This document shows positions 52,205-63,713 of a DNA stretch of 64,000 bases, piece after piece; the first letter of the stretch is position 1; each line of letters opens with the position of its first letter. The stretch is from Branchiostoma floridae (taxonomy: Eukaryota > Chordata > Leptocardii > Amphioxiformes > Branchiostomatidae): contig NC_049991.1 in NCBI RefSeq assembly GCF_000003815.2, forward strand, positions 15,332,202 through 15,396,201, given 5' to 3'. Made by a program: the position numbers and the translations under genes. The notes beneath the pieces were generated by a model. That model was not told the origin of the DNA and did no database searches. It worked only from the letters and a program-made list of their open reading frames with translations.

Positions 52205-52698
52205 CAGAAGTAATACGGTTTAATGGGACAGTGCAGATTGTTAATTAGGTGTTCTGCTTAAGTACAAATATTCTGTTTACAAATTCCATTTAAAAGGAAG
52301 AATCTTACACGAAAGTAAACACATGGTAAACTTAAATCACACACTTTTTTTATTATGAACTTTAATAGGCATGTAAGTTTACAGTGCAATAAACTTATCC
52401 TTCTTACAATGATCCTATTTGGGAAGACAATGATCAAGCTCCTTTTTCCAATTGTTGACAACTTAGTGCCACGTAATAACAATTAACATTGATCCCACTC
52501 CAAGAATAATATAATCCAGCTTCTGTATATACATTAATTCAACCATTTCTGAAATCAATTTTGCAGACTTACATTGCAAATTTTGCAAAAACAGAAAGCC
52601 TACGGTTTCATTAACTTAAGACTTTCACATCACATCAACTCCTTCTGTTAAATATTCCAGCTTTCCTTATCATCTAATCAGTTGCAAATGAGCTACCA
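52205..52698 (-). terminator. ECI1 3' UTR region
   Basis: AT-rich sequence follows the ECI1 stop. A minus-strand AATAAA is at 52354-52349, but the exact 3' end is uncertain. TVP23 begins about 430 bp further on (51,782, transcribed away). Confidence 0.35.
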
Positions 52699-55150
52699 TC
52701 ATTTTTTAGCCTTCAGCTTGTCTAGGTACTGTTGGATTGACAGTTGGACTGATTCCCTGGTGGTCTCATCCCTGAATGTCTGGATGTCCTCCTGCTTTCG
52801 TTTGCGCAGCTCGTCGAGGAGCGGCTTACGGGACGCCATCTTGGTGATGGCTCTGGCCTGGTCCGGAATCTTCAGCCAGTTCTTCACCTCTTCTTCAGCA
52901 ACAGTCTGTACATCTTCTATAGGCACCAGCTGAAAAATATCAAATACACATGCAACATCAGTTCTAAATTCAGGAAGAAAGTCAGGAATAGCCTGGTATC
53001 CAGCTGTAATATAGCTCCCGAGTCTCTTCTCTCCTCTTCGCAATTACGAAGAGGAGAGAAGAGACACGGGAGCTATATTACGGCTGGATACCAGGCTAAG
53101 TCAGGAATCCAGGGTAGTTTTTCCATATTCAGTATTAGCAAAAAGAGGCATACATGTCTCCACAAAAAAGTCCACATGATCTCTAACATCAATTTTGTCA
53201 ATTTGAGAGAGGAATGTACAATGTGTTCCTCTTCATTACAAGCTGCAACTCAATTTCTAACTTATCTACAATATACCCTCACCTCCTGCCATCTGCTCAT
53301 TTGTTAATCAAAATTTACCACACAGTGAGATCAAGAGAATTTGTACAGGTTTCTCTCTTCTTTAATGGCTCTCTGCCCTCTTTTTTCTCCTCTCTTATTC
53401 CCTCCCCTTCATCCTCCCTCTTTCCCTTTCTTTCCCTCCAGGCCCACCTTGTCCACCAGGCCCAGTTGTAAGGCCTTGTTAGATGGATACAGAGCACCGA
53501 CCATCAGGGCCATCTCAGCCTGCCTGTAGCCGATGGCATCAACCATCATCTGCCGCAGCCAGAACGGGGCAACTAGATCCAGCTGGGTCTCATTCAGCCC
53601 TGCAAAATTTGTCAAAATAATTAATGAGTAATTAATGAGTAAGAATGTACAAGAAACATCTTGACAATCCAAAATAGATTAAGATTAAGGGTGGACTGAT
53701 GAGGTTTTGTTTACTTTGGTTAATATTCCATCTCTTGACCCTGACTTCATGTTTCATAACTTATGACATAGGACATTTCAGTGGTACTGTTTTTTCACTT
53801 CACATGATAACCCAAACAGCACTAATCATTCTCAAGGTGGAGCTGTAATTAAGGACATCAGAGATCAGACACTGCAAAAAGTTGAGAAGGGTTTGGGATG
53901 AGTTGACCAGCGTGTTGGGCCAAGGTGACTGGGCCAAGTTGGTTAAGTGCCAAATCTTCCTGATCCCAGTAGCTTCAACTCTCCAGTGGAAAGTCGTTCA
54001 GCACCATGGAAAGTGTGCAGGTGGCTTCACTTGGCAGAATTTCCTCTTATTTACCTAAGTCCACAAATGAAGCTTTTTTTTAGAGTAATAGTAAAAAGCA
54101 AAATTATCAAAATCATATTCTAACACCATATAAGTTGAAGGGGCAACCCACTGTCTTCAAATGAAAGGAATAAGTTTACCTATCACAAAGTTTCCCTCTG
54201 CCATGATGCGGTAGTCACAGGCCAGACTGAGCAGGCACCCTCCGGCAGGGGAGTGGCCATTGATGGCTGCCATGGTAACCAGGCGGGAACCATACAAGGA
54301 TAGCCACATGTCCTGAACCTTCTCCCAGAACTGACCAACATAGTCAGGAGATTTCTGTAATAGGGAAGACATAACAACTTAGCATCAACTTCCAAGTTGT
54401 TCCACCCAGAGTCACCCTGAGGGCTTTGATATCTATCAGAAGTTGGAGACCTAATCATGTACATAAAAGGCCTTTATAATTAGACGACTTTGGATGGGAA
54501 AATGGAACAAGACAATTGGACAGGTATTTGGAACTACTGATGGGCCTGGCACAAACTCCCCCAACAAAATATATCTTTCTTTCTTTCGATACATTGTCTC
54601 AGCTTTTAGGTCTCGCGAGGATATCATTCATAAAATTAAATAGTGTGGCATATTTGGGGAATGTGGCTTGACGAAAATCTTAACTAACTTTAGACTTGAC
54701 ACAGTATATAAATTTACATTTGAAAGGTCCACAGAGTACAAATCAAGTGACCTCTGACACACTGACGTGTGCACAATCGCTCTTTTTATTTCCTCAAATC
54801 ACCTGATAAAGTTCCAAGATGTCCAGCCCAGCACAGAAGACTTTCGGTTTGTTAGAAGTCAGGATGAGTGCCCTGCAACTCTTGTCCTTCTCCAGCTCTT
54901 CAAAACAACTCCTGAGGGACAGCAGCAGAGCGGTGTTCAAACTGTTGACGGGAGGGTTGTTCATCCGGACCGTCGCGATGCCACTCTTCTCATCCTTACT
55001 GACTAGCACGTTCTCACTGCTTGTGCTAGATAGTCTACCGTTCGCTAGTGCACTAGTAGGGGATCTTTTTAGAGATAAGTTTGAGCCTAAAGGAAAAGTT
55101 TTGACAAACTTTCTCCAGACTCGCCCGCCAGATGCTATGAACGTCGCCAT
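52699..55150 (-). CDS. ECI1: ECI1, mitochondrial enoyl-CoA delta isomerase 1, complete
   Basis: ECI1 (DCI) moves 3-cis/trans double bonds of enoyl-CoA to the 2-trans position so that unsaturated fatty acids can enter beta-oxidation in the mitochondrial matrix. Exons on the minus strand: 55150-54803, 54354-54180, 53599-53448, 52929-52699; all GT-AG with matching phases. The product is 301 aa (human 302). Residues 1-45 form an Arg/Lys/Ser-rich, acid-poor presequence typical of mitochondrial import. Crotonase-fold landmarks are NPPVNSL (65-71), VFCAGLD (104-110, oxyanion-hole loop), NGHSPAGGCLLSLACDYRIM, and LNETQ, whose Glu178 aligns with the catalytic Glu of mammalian ECI1. LVDK joins LVPIEDVQ across the last intron, matching human IVDQVVPEEQVQ. 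The C-terminus is YLDKLKAKK-stop, with no peroxisomal signal. The ATG is in AAGATGGCGAC. Confidence 0.97.
52989..53098. mobile_element. Near-perfect palindromic MITE with 9-bp target duplication in ECI1 intron 3
   Basis: Arms of 52 nt (TAGCCTGGTATCCAGCTGTA...) pair at 50 of 52 positions around a 6-nt loop, CAATTA. Direct repeats AGTCAGGAA flank it at 52980-52988 and 53099-53107. The high arm identity and intact target duplication suggest a fairly recent insertion. It shares TAGCCTGG ends with the elements at 29690 and 50745 but has a different interior. Confidence 0.9.
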
Positions 55151-55480
55151 CTTGGTACTCTCGTTCCCAAGCTTAAAATTAACCGCTTACTACTCAAAGA
55201 AAGCGAAACAAAGGTATTGAGCCATAGATTTGATATGAGAAGTTTTGATAAAAATAGTTCATCGATTTATCATAAACGATTAACGCAATTTCCTTTTGTT
55301 TTTGCCCAGCAGCTATGCATGATACACTACCCTGGATACGAGTTTCAATGACCTTTAACCTCACTGACCCCCTTTGTTGCTAGCGCGCGGACAACAAATT
55401 CTGTGCAGTCAACTTTCCTGCTTTTCGATGATTTTATGCCTTTTGTTGGGTATCTGCTGGCCCGAAGTAAGTCTAAAAGG
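55151..55480. promoter_or_regulatory. Likely ECI1 promoter, possibly bidirectional
   Basis: This region lies upstream of ECI1 and is locally CpG-enriched (GCTAGCGCGCGGAC around 55380). On the plus strand, a donor-like CCCGAA/GTAAGTC at about 55466-55473 could end a non-coding first exon of a gene running right. A YY1-like AAGATGGCGAC overlaps the ECI1 ATG. Confidence 0.35.
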
Positions 55481-55800
55481 TAGGTGATGATCTTGTGGTA
55501 TATTCCTTGTGCAGGATCTCGATGTAAGTTGGGCCAAAGTCTACAACCAAGGCCGAAAATGAAGTAAATGGGGTCATGGAGCATGGGTCTTTGGACACTA
55601 TTGAAAAATGGAAACTTCGTTAGAAGTAAAACCATATTTGGTTAAACTACAAAGTTTAACTTGTCTTAAGTTCCAAATACTTGAGCATAGAATCACGTCA
55701 ACCATTGTTAAGAATACAACTCATCCTCAGCCAAAAAGAAACCAGGAACATTCCATTTTTATTACGCAAAGTCGCAAACGTCATATCTGACAGTAACACA

Positions 55801-55870
55801 AATGATGATGATGATGTTGTAATGATGAGGTGATGATGTTGATGATGATGATGATGATGATGATGATGTA
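55801..55870 (+). repeat. (GAT)n microsatellite
   Basis: Imperfect GAT/ATG trinucleotide repeats, about 20 units. They generate a His-rich spurious frame on the minus strand. Confidence 0.95.
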
Positions 55871-58401
55871 ACAGACAAAAAGACCAGGAGTGGACCAGGA
55901 TTGTGCTCAATCATTTGTGACAAGCTTTTATGCTAAAAAGATGCGTAAAAATGCACCCTAATTTACAAGAAAAAAATGTATTCTGCCAAAAAGCCAGAAT
56001 GAAGCAAAAATTGTTGTAGGGGGCAAAATGGCATTATCATAAAACTTTTACGTATAATGTTAGATACTTTCAAGGGAAACATATTTTTTGCTCTGTTCCT
56101 TCTTGTTCCTTCATTCCAAACAAATAAGGTCATTGACCATGACCAGATGACTGTCGCCATGGTTACTGAAAATGTAGAAGATGCCTATTGTGTTACATAT
56201 GAATTCAGCAAGTGGCAGGACAGTTAGTGTGGCTGGTCACCATATGTATGATTCTATGAATGTGTTAAGAGTAAGACATGCATGTTAATGTGAATATTCT
56301 GTAATTGCTTGCAAACTTTTTTTAGTTACTATCTTTTTTTTTAGTTCCTCCTGGATTGTCCCTTTTTGTAATGTTTGTAGAATACGGTAACTTCAGCTTT
56401 GCAAAAAAACTGACATAATGTGTTGCCAACATAGCATTGATGTAAATTAACATCAGACTATATGTTGAGAATACTCGCCCAGATATTTATCAGTACAGTA
56501 ATTCACTGAGTGGTCACCACACCTAAATACTGATCCTCCAATTACTGCTCCCCTGACAACAAATCACAGGGTTGCACTGTTTATGTGGGTTGACTTATAA
56601 CTTAGTACAGATTCACACTTGAAGTGCAATCTACATTGTATTCCCAACAAAAATTGTATAATCAACTAGTATATAAAGGATTGATATAATTTTTCAAATG
56701 TTGTTTATTCTACTAAAAAAATACCTTCAACAGCCAGTATTCACAATCATGAAACATTACATGGTGTTGCTGTGGTAACTAAGTATTCCTTTGACAGAGT
56801 AGTTCTCCTTCATTGGGTAAGCCTGTCTGAAAATCAGTGCTGTGAAATCCTTGGATTCACATAATCTCAAAGCAAATGTTGTGCTGAAAGATGGTAACAA
56901 TTTCTGACTGCCTTGGTTTAAACAAGGACCCAAGGTTTAAAGGCATCCATAAGAGGATGGTGACACATTGATTCTCTAACTTCATTTTAGGTAGAATTCA
57001 GGATGGCCAGATCAGTTAAGATCTTTTTTAAACTTGCAAAATAAGTTTCAACGTGTATTAATTCTAAACCAATGTTCCACCATGAATTGCAATGCTTACT
57101 TGTTAATTAATTTAATGTACAAAAATTCCATTGCCTAGGAGACCATCTGACAATAAAAACACTCTTCGATACTATTGAAAACCGTAATCCACTTTGCCAA
57201 AGTGTTTGCCCATGGTGACCAATAAGGTGATCATTGTTTGATAAGGGCACACACCAAGAGAAAGTTTGAGCGTTTGAATTAAGACTGATAAAATATTGAT
57301 CAGTTGAAGTATTAGACTAGTGCTTATGTACCATTGTAGTTAAAAAAAGGAACATATCAGCATTGTGCTGAAAAGTTACCCTTTGGAATGGCATGGCTGA
57401 CATTTGTTATTATTGTCGTAATGTTATTATGGGGTGTGACGTAAAGTTTGAGTGTTTAAATCAAGACTGATTAAATATTAATCTATTAAAGCAAGGTAAA
57501 AGCTCCTTGGTTGAAGTAAGGGATTTTGTGCTGCTGTAGTTAAAAAAGAAAGTTATTTCTATCCCCCACCAGTAACAGTTTGAGAGTTTTTGTATGATTA
57601 AGTCTGTGACATTATCAACGTTAACAAAACATTGCAAATTGTCATGAGAGACCACAGAATCTAATTTTATTGCTGAGACTTGAAGCCATTGCTCCCAAAC
57701 TCACTTCAGCTTGTAAATTTCCTTTTCCACTGTACAAACCTGTCTGTCATAGCCAGTGTTCCCTGCCCAGTGTTGTTTCTGCTTAGATACTTGAATTAAT
57801 TTACAGCCACATGTCTACATTAGATGTTATAACATCAGATAAGGTGACAGGCTGGGTTGACACAGTTCAGCAAACTGTATTGTAGTTTTACAAGCAACAT
57901 TTAGAGCATCATCAACAGAAAGGTTTGAGAACAGCGGTGTGTAAATACACTCTCCACGGTTTGTGCCCATGTTTTTCAGAGTCAGAGCGTTCGATGTCCT
58001 CCTGGCCATTCATGTCATTCCCTACTTACCGATACAAAAGACACCACGGAAAAAATGTCGACTTTGTTTGAAGACAAATAATTGGTACTTTTTGTGAGTC
58101 GACAATTGTGTTTGTTATTTCATGACTGATGGCTTAATTGTTCAATTATGACTTATTTATGAAGATGTTAAATAGTTGTCAGGTAAACAATGGCCATAAG
58201 GGACAGTCCAGCATTCTGACAGTTGCATTTTAGACAGTGCTTAATTATAATCAATTGATATTCTTGCCTAAATACATTTATGTTCCTACAATTTACTCAA
58301 ATGAAATAGTCAAGAAATTACAATCAGACTGTTTCTATTATGTCAGTCATCACTTCTCAGTCAACCCACCCTCAGAGGTTTATGAACTGTCCCCTTTGCA
58401 G
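55871..58401. other. No gene recognised
   Basis: AT-rich DNA. A diverged tandem duplication with an offset of about 180 bp occurs at 57261-57350 and 57443-57555 (AAAGTTTGAGYGTTT, AAGACTGAT-AAATATT and GTAGTTAAAAAA blocks). No convincing exon seen. Confidence 0.5.
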
Positions 58402-58482
58402 CTGTCCCAACTTCCAGTGCTCCCAGATCAACACTGACTGAAAGTCAGCTCAGCAACAGCAAACTCTCAGGGCAAAGTGGAG
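58402..58482 (+). CDS. Possible internal exon of an unidentified gene
   Basis: The segment is bounded by CCCCTTTGCAG and GTGAGTCT, is 81 nt long, is open in one frame, and has symmetric phase (1-1). It would encode VPTSSAPRSTLTESQLSNSK followed by LSGQSG, a Ser-rich sequence with no recognisable family. No companion exon was found with confidence on either side, so this may be chance. Confidence 0.25.
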
Positions 58483-58689
58483 GTGAGTCTACTGCAAATT
58501 CTTCCCCATTCTATTTCACACTTAAGAATTAGAGAGTTAGAGAGTTAGACTTTTTAGCATGGTATGCTGTCTGCTGTCTGGGAGACTGTGTCAATGTTTT
58601 GGAAGTCCATCCACTGCCTTTCTCCACACACTCCTGAATGATTCTACTTCCCACTGCTTAGCAGCATTGAAAACCCAGGGCTGTCTCCA

Positions 58690-58930
58690 GCACCCATCCC
58701 TATGTCCGTCCTGGATCAGAAATTTGTTTGTAACCCCATCCATCCAAAAAAACTGAACTTCTGAGTACATAAGATTGATGAAAATGTGTTTTCATAGGCT
58801 TGAAATGACAGTTTTAATTTGACAAGGAAATTCAACAACATTGGCTCCCAAACAATGAGAGGGACAGGGAAAAAATGTAAAGGTGGAGACACAGCCCTAA
58901 CTGAGCCAGAAGTATTCTTAGTAGAACCAG
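58690..58930. repeat. Interspersed repeat, copy 3
   Basis: Shares CCATCCAAAAAAACTGAACTT, AGATTGATGAAAATG, TTTGACAAGG, CTCCCAAACAAT and an AGCCCTAACTGAGCCAGAAG-like end with the copies at 39595 and 44500. Confidence 0.6.
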
Positions 58931-60454
58931 TCTGTCCCTCTGCCCTGAAGAACGTAGCAGAAGGACTTTGCAGGTAATTATTGGTGTTAGTTGTATACAA
59001 AAAACCTTAATGCCCAGTGATTTACCGGCATAATGAAACTATTCACGGATGAAAGGGACTGCCTGTTTGAACACTCCGGTTGCTCTGGCCAAAAATGTGA
59101 CTTGTATTGGCCTGGTATTCTGAGCAATGGGGCAAAATGGCTGACTAAACTGGGAAAGAAACTTGCTGTACTGAAGGAATACTTATATTATTAGAATACA
59201 GTATATATGAACTTTATTGCACGACATTTTTACATGGTACAATGTATGGCAACGACTATTACACAAAGTACAAAATAGGTGTATAGAATAAGACAACATC
59301 CTAATTAACATAACAAGAAGGGCTAACACATTCTTTGATATAGTGTTACAATCATGAGTTGGGCTAATCACGAGTGACATTATCCTTTCTAATAGCAAAG
59401 CAGTCTCTAATTTCTAAAGATATATACAAATCTGTCTGTAGCATCGAGTCTCTTGAAATCTGCTGTACTGGATTCAACAAATGTGAATACATGAATGGCG
59501 TTGAGTTATGTTGCTGCTGTGTTAGTATGTTTTAAGAACATCTACCGTTGAGTGCACTTGAATGGATCAAAGCTTACAAGACCAAAAGGCTTATCCTCTT
59601 AGCTCATCCATCATTGAGTCCGTGTCTGTCAACATCTTTGAACTTGTGTAACGCATCTGCTGTTAGGCTTTCAACAGTAACGTGGCAAGATATGCTATAT
59701 TTAAGTACCAGACTCCTATTTCTAAAAGGTGTGATCATGCATAGTGAACCGTCACTGTCTACTGCACCATCCCGCACTTCTGCATTTTAGTGTCATTCAT
59801 ATTTACTTTTTTTTTTTCAAAAGTGTCACAGGTAAGATTCTGTTATGTCTTCTTAATTACAAATTTACAAAGTCCCAAGATTTAGAAAAAATAACTCTTT
59901 GAGTCAGCTCAAGAAAACATCCACTGAATGCCTTGCAAGGAATGACCTGAGCCCTGATGAGCTGTCAAGTTAAAGGAAAGTTTCTTACAATTACGGACCA
60001 CTAGACCTATCCCTTCCACAGATTTCTGAAGACAGCAGTAAGTAGACACACCAACCGTGATTTGATACAGCAGGACTTGTAAATCCTGTGTGTGAATGAT
60101 GAGTTTGCTTAAAGATTTGTAAGAGGGAGATTTATCTTAAGAACCTGTAAGCATGCCACAGGACAGGTGTTTCCAGTAAGTATGTAGGTCCCGTGCAAGC
60201 TGTACTTGTTTATACAGGTAACACCGTGTCTCCAGAATACGTGCCTCTCTCACCCCATTTGGTCAGGATAATGTCCCTCTGTTTGTCAGCAGACATTTTA
60301 ACACCACTCTGAAGTACTGGACGGTTGCTAGGTTACCTGCACAGGTGTATGCACACCTGGAAAGGTAAACCCTTTCATTTCCTCTATCTAGGTAGCCTGG
60401 GTTACTTGTGTGGTGTCTGTGAGGAGTTTCAGAACACTTTTTGCCAAAAGAGTG

Positions 60455-60745
60455 GAGTCAAATGGCAGAGTGGCTAGGCTAGTACACAATATGAAGAGGT
60501 TACTGGTTCGATTCCTCTGACCTCCTTGGCTCGTAGAAGTTGTGTCACTTTACTCAAATTTCATCACTTCTGAGTCTTCACCCAGCTGTCAAAATGGTTT
60601 ATCTGATTTTGATTGGGGAAGTGAAAGGCGGTGGGAGGACATCTAGAGCTCTGACTTAGGTACCTTAGACACAGTGATAACATCAACAACCTACTGCCCC
60701 ACAGGCTCAATAGGCTATGGGACTATCTTTACCTCTTTTTTTATG
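60455..60745 (+). repeat. tRNA-derived SINE, fullest copy in the window
   Basis: The head has A-box-like TGGCAGAGTGGCTAGGCTAG and a near-perfect B-box GGTTCGATTCC. The body has TTGGGGAAGTGAAAGGCGGT and the tail CTACTGCCCCACAGGCTCAA, then TAGGCTATGGGACTATCTTT ending in a T-rich stretch. The tail blocks match 40196-40360. Confidence 0.7.
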
Positions 60746-61424
60746 CCAAAAGAGGACATCGACATACTCTGGATTTTTAATCGCCTTGACTCCCTTGAGT
60801 GCTTGAGTTTGTGTCAACTGAACTTCTATTTCTAAGCTTCAAATTTCAAAGTAAACCTCAGCCTTGATGACCTTCAAAACTGATTAAACTTGGTCAATAT
60901 AGAGCTTTAAATGTCACTAATGTCTGCAACTGTTGTCTGTCATTTAGATCTGACGTAAAATCTATACAAACATTCTTGGAACATTTATCATCAATCATCA
61001 TATTATTTCATGACACAAATTTTCTCCAGTTCAAAGGAGCAAGTCTATGCTGTTTTAAAGGCAATGTCCGTAATGAATACTTGCTGTCTTGAGTCCATAT
61101 CAGTGTATTTGGTAGTCAGAGAGATTGCATTCAGCCCAAACAGTGGAGTCCGCCGGCACTGATAAATGTCTCCAAGCCTTTACAAAGAATCAGTCACACC
61201 CGACCTTTACACACACACAGACCATTAAGTAGATCCTCTGGCCTGTAAAAAGTGACACATTTGTCACCTACTTATCGCTGGATGATGGAAAACTGCTGTC
61301 CTCAATCTGTCATAGCATTGGCTAAACCCTGGGGTGTGGATAAGGATGACGGACAGGTGTACAACAACAATGGCACCTGGAGAACAAAACTTCAAGAACC
61401 TTGTTTGAAAGTGACAGATAAGAT

Positions 61425-61535
61425 AAGAACTTTATTGCACGGCATTTGTTAGGGGTGAAGGTCTTCATCCCAGATCAGTACTGGCAAGGATCCACAGCTT
61501 CAGACCCATTATATGTAGAGGGTTGCTCATATGGG
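61425..61535. repeat. Repeat fragment with TTTATTGCACGGCAT motif
   Basis: GATAAGAACTTTATTGCACG recurs in similar form near 59207 (TGAACTTTATTGCACGACAT). It is probably the end of a retroelement family. No coding capacity seen. Confidence 0.4.
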
Positions 61536-61752
61536 TCAAGGACTTAAATGTACGTATTACTAAGAAATTTGAGAACAACCAAGTATCAAGATACTAGTTC
61601 ACTACTACTGACGCTACATGTTACTTTTGTTAGTAGGCAACATCAAATTTCTTGGTTTTCACATTTAAGAAAACAACTTTACACTGGAATTTCAAGATGA
61701 AAACAGAGTCTGAGGAGAAAGCCTTTTTAATGCATTTGCCTGTTCTGCAAAC

Positions 61753-61861
61753 CTCTCAAGTCTCTTTTGTTCTTTCCGCAAATAGCAAATAGTGAGCAAA
61801 TAGCAGAGGGGACGAAAGAATCTTGGCATGCACAGCTATAATAGGTTTGGATGCCAGGCTA
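61753..61861. mobile_element. Partial AGCCTGG-end MITE
   Basis: It contains CAAGTCTCTTTTGTTCTTTC with an inverted partner, GGGACGAAAGAATCTTGGCA, and a right end GGATGCCAGGCTA. The left terminus is missing or diverged. Confidence 0.4.
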
Positions 61862-62879
61862 TTGTATTGGTGTGCATACGTAGTTTCAGGGAGTCAACAG
61901 AGTCAAATGCAAGTTTCCTTCCTATAATTTTATATGTACATTATCATTTTGCAAGCCAGTAAAAATCCTGACTACAGTACTACTAATATCTCCGCAACCT
62001 AACCTCTGCTTAGAGAATACATGTAGCCCTCTATTTTCATTGTGCCTTGATTGCTGAAACTGCTGAAACTGTGCAAGAACCAGCATATTAAATTGGTGTG
62101 GCCTGCAGTGAGATCTTTCCAGGCTCTTTTGACAATTTCAGGTTTGAGTAACTGAATCTGAGTTGGAAAGTAACCGTATCATATAGTTCCTCTTTTCAGA
62201 AAATCATGTGCATGTACTGACTTCCTGCTTTTTGTGTTAGTGTGATCTTTGACCATTTGCAAAATGTATATATCAGCCCACCTGAGACTGAAAGCATATA
62301 TGGCCATTTAATACCATTAGGAGTCGTTTGCTTATGCCTTTGTCAACACAAACCTCAAAGGGTTCAAGTGAATGATTGTTACTTTCAGCAGCCTCCATTA
62401 ATTATACATGGAACTTGTAAAATCCAAATCACTTATTCAAACATGTACAAAGATGTAAGTCAAGTTGGTTGGCCTCTAATGTGTGTGTATGGTATAAAGG
62501 TACACAAATTTCACAATATACAATAGACTTTTAATACCTGTGTTTTGTAACAACTTTTTCATTCAATGTTATGTCTAACATTACCCAACCTTTGTGAACA
62601 TGCAGTGTATTCAAACATGACAGTTATCAACAAACATTGAAAGCTGTTCAGCTATTGTTGAGAATATATTAGTTTATTTTCACTGTAATAGGAGCTTTTC
62701 ATGACGCAAATCATTAATCTATGGACTAGTTCCCGACTTATCCCTGTTCTAACTCTCATTATGCTAGAAATGTCTTCCGCACCATCGAACAAATGCTCTT
62801 TATTCAAGCAACAAAAAAACTCCCTGTCGGCGGATCTTCTAAAAAGCTTACTTCATTGCAACACATAAAGCTTTTGTCC

Positions 62880-63250
62880 AACCTTAGCTTTGATTGATGG
62901 ACTTTGGGTACATTTGTCTCAAGTCTCCTGCCCGTTTCATACACCTGTGGTGGTTGCCATAGTAACAAATACATCACCGAGCAGCGAGGGTTTTATCTGG
63001 GACGACTCTGGTGGCCGATCTCACTCCCGCCTTCCACACAAGGTCTTGAAGGTCAGCCCGGCTTCTAAGCCGCCTCCCCAGGAACAAATCCCGGAATTGT
63101 GAGAGTTAATGTCGCCCAGTCGGGGAGAAGAATAGCACCAGTGAGGTGCTGTCGTGTTGAAGGGTTTCGGCGGCGACGCTTGCAGGTCGTTAAACTCATC
63201 AAAGATTTACAGCCCATTGGGTCTAACCTGCTGCATAAATATCACGTTAA
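62880..63250. other. GC-richer block of unknown nature
   Basis: Base composition rises clearly here, with several CpG clusters (GTTTCGGCGGCGACG near 63165). An uninterrupted plus-strand frame runs 62890-63102 but has no recognisable homology and no convincing splice borders. It could be a promoter/first exon or a conserved non-coding element. Confidence 0.4.
62953..62966 (+). promoter_or_regulatory. RFX X-box-like palindrome
   Basis: GTTGCCATAGTAAC fits the RFX consensus (GTTRCC-N2-RGNAAC) at all core positions. It lies in the GC-richer block 62,880-63,200, which has no confident gene, so it could mark a promoter or conserved regulatory element of a ciliary or other RFX target outside the window. 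Confidence 0.4.
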
Positions 63251-63257
63251 ATCATTA

Positions 63258-63713
63258 TAGAGGCAGCGAGATATCTGGCTAGTTGTTGGCTGGGCTCAGT
63301 GGCCTCATGAGGTGATTTTCTTGTCTTGGTATTGAGTGAACTCAAGTGTGGGATCTGTGTCTTCAAGATTTGGGGTTAGTTGACAAGCTTTTCTAAATCT
63401 GGTAATGTTTACTGAAGGATCTTTTATGGGTTGCTAAGTCTTTGTCAAGGGCTGAACTGAAGTACATGAACTTGTAGTGTACATGTCATTGTAGAGGCAG
63501 CACGGTATCCAGCTATAGTTGTTTGCCTGGCTCAGTGGCTTCATGAGGTGATTTTCTTGTCTTATATAGCATTTAGTGAACTGGAGCGTGGGATCTGTGT
63601 CTTCCAGATTTGGGGTTAGTTGACACTTAGCTTTTCTAAATCTGATGATGTTTACTGAAGGATCTTTTATGGGTTGCTAAGTCATTGTAAAATGTGTACA
63701 TGAACTTGTAGTG
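63258..63713. repeat. Two-copy tandem duplication of about 230 bp
   Basis: Copies 63258-63480 and 63492-63713 share long blocks such as CTCATGAGGTGATTTTCTTG, TGGGATCTGTGTCTTC-AGAT, TTTACTGAAGGATCTTTTAT and ACATGAACTTGTAGTG. A few small indels separate them. Confidence 0.9.

Noticed and set aside
55345-55635. 96-codon minus-strand frame upstream of ECI1
   Set aside because: No recognisable family; it lies in a probable promoter region and lacks splice or 3' signals. Kept only as part of the promoter entry.
60022-60037. 16-nt segment between TTCCACAG and GTAAGT
   Set aside because: In the phase that would follow the 58482 donor it reads a stop, and nothing else supports an exon.
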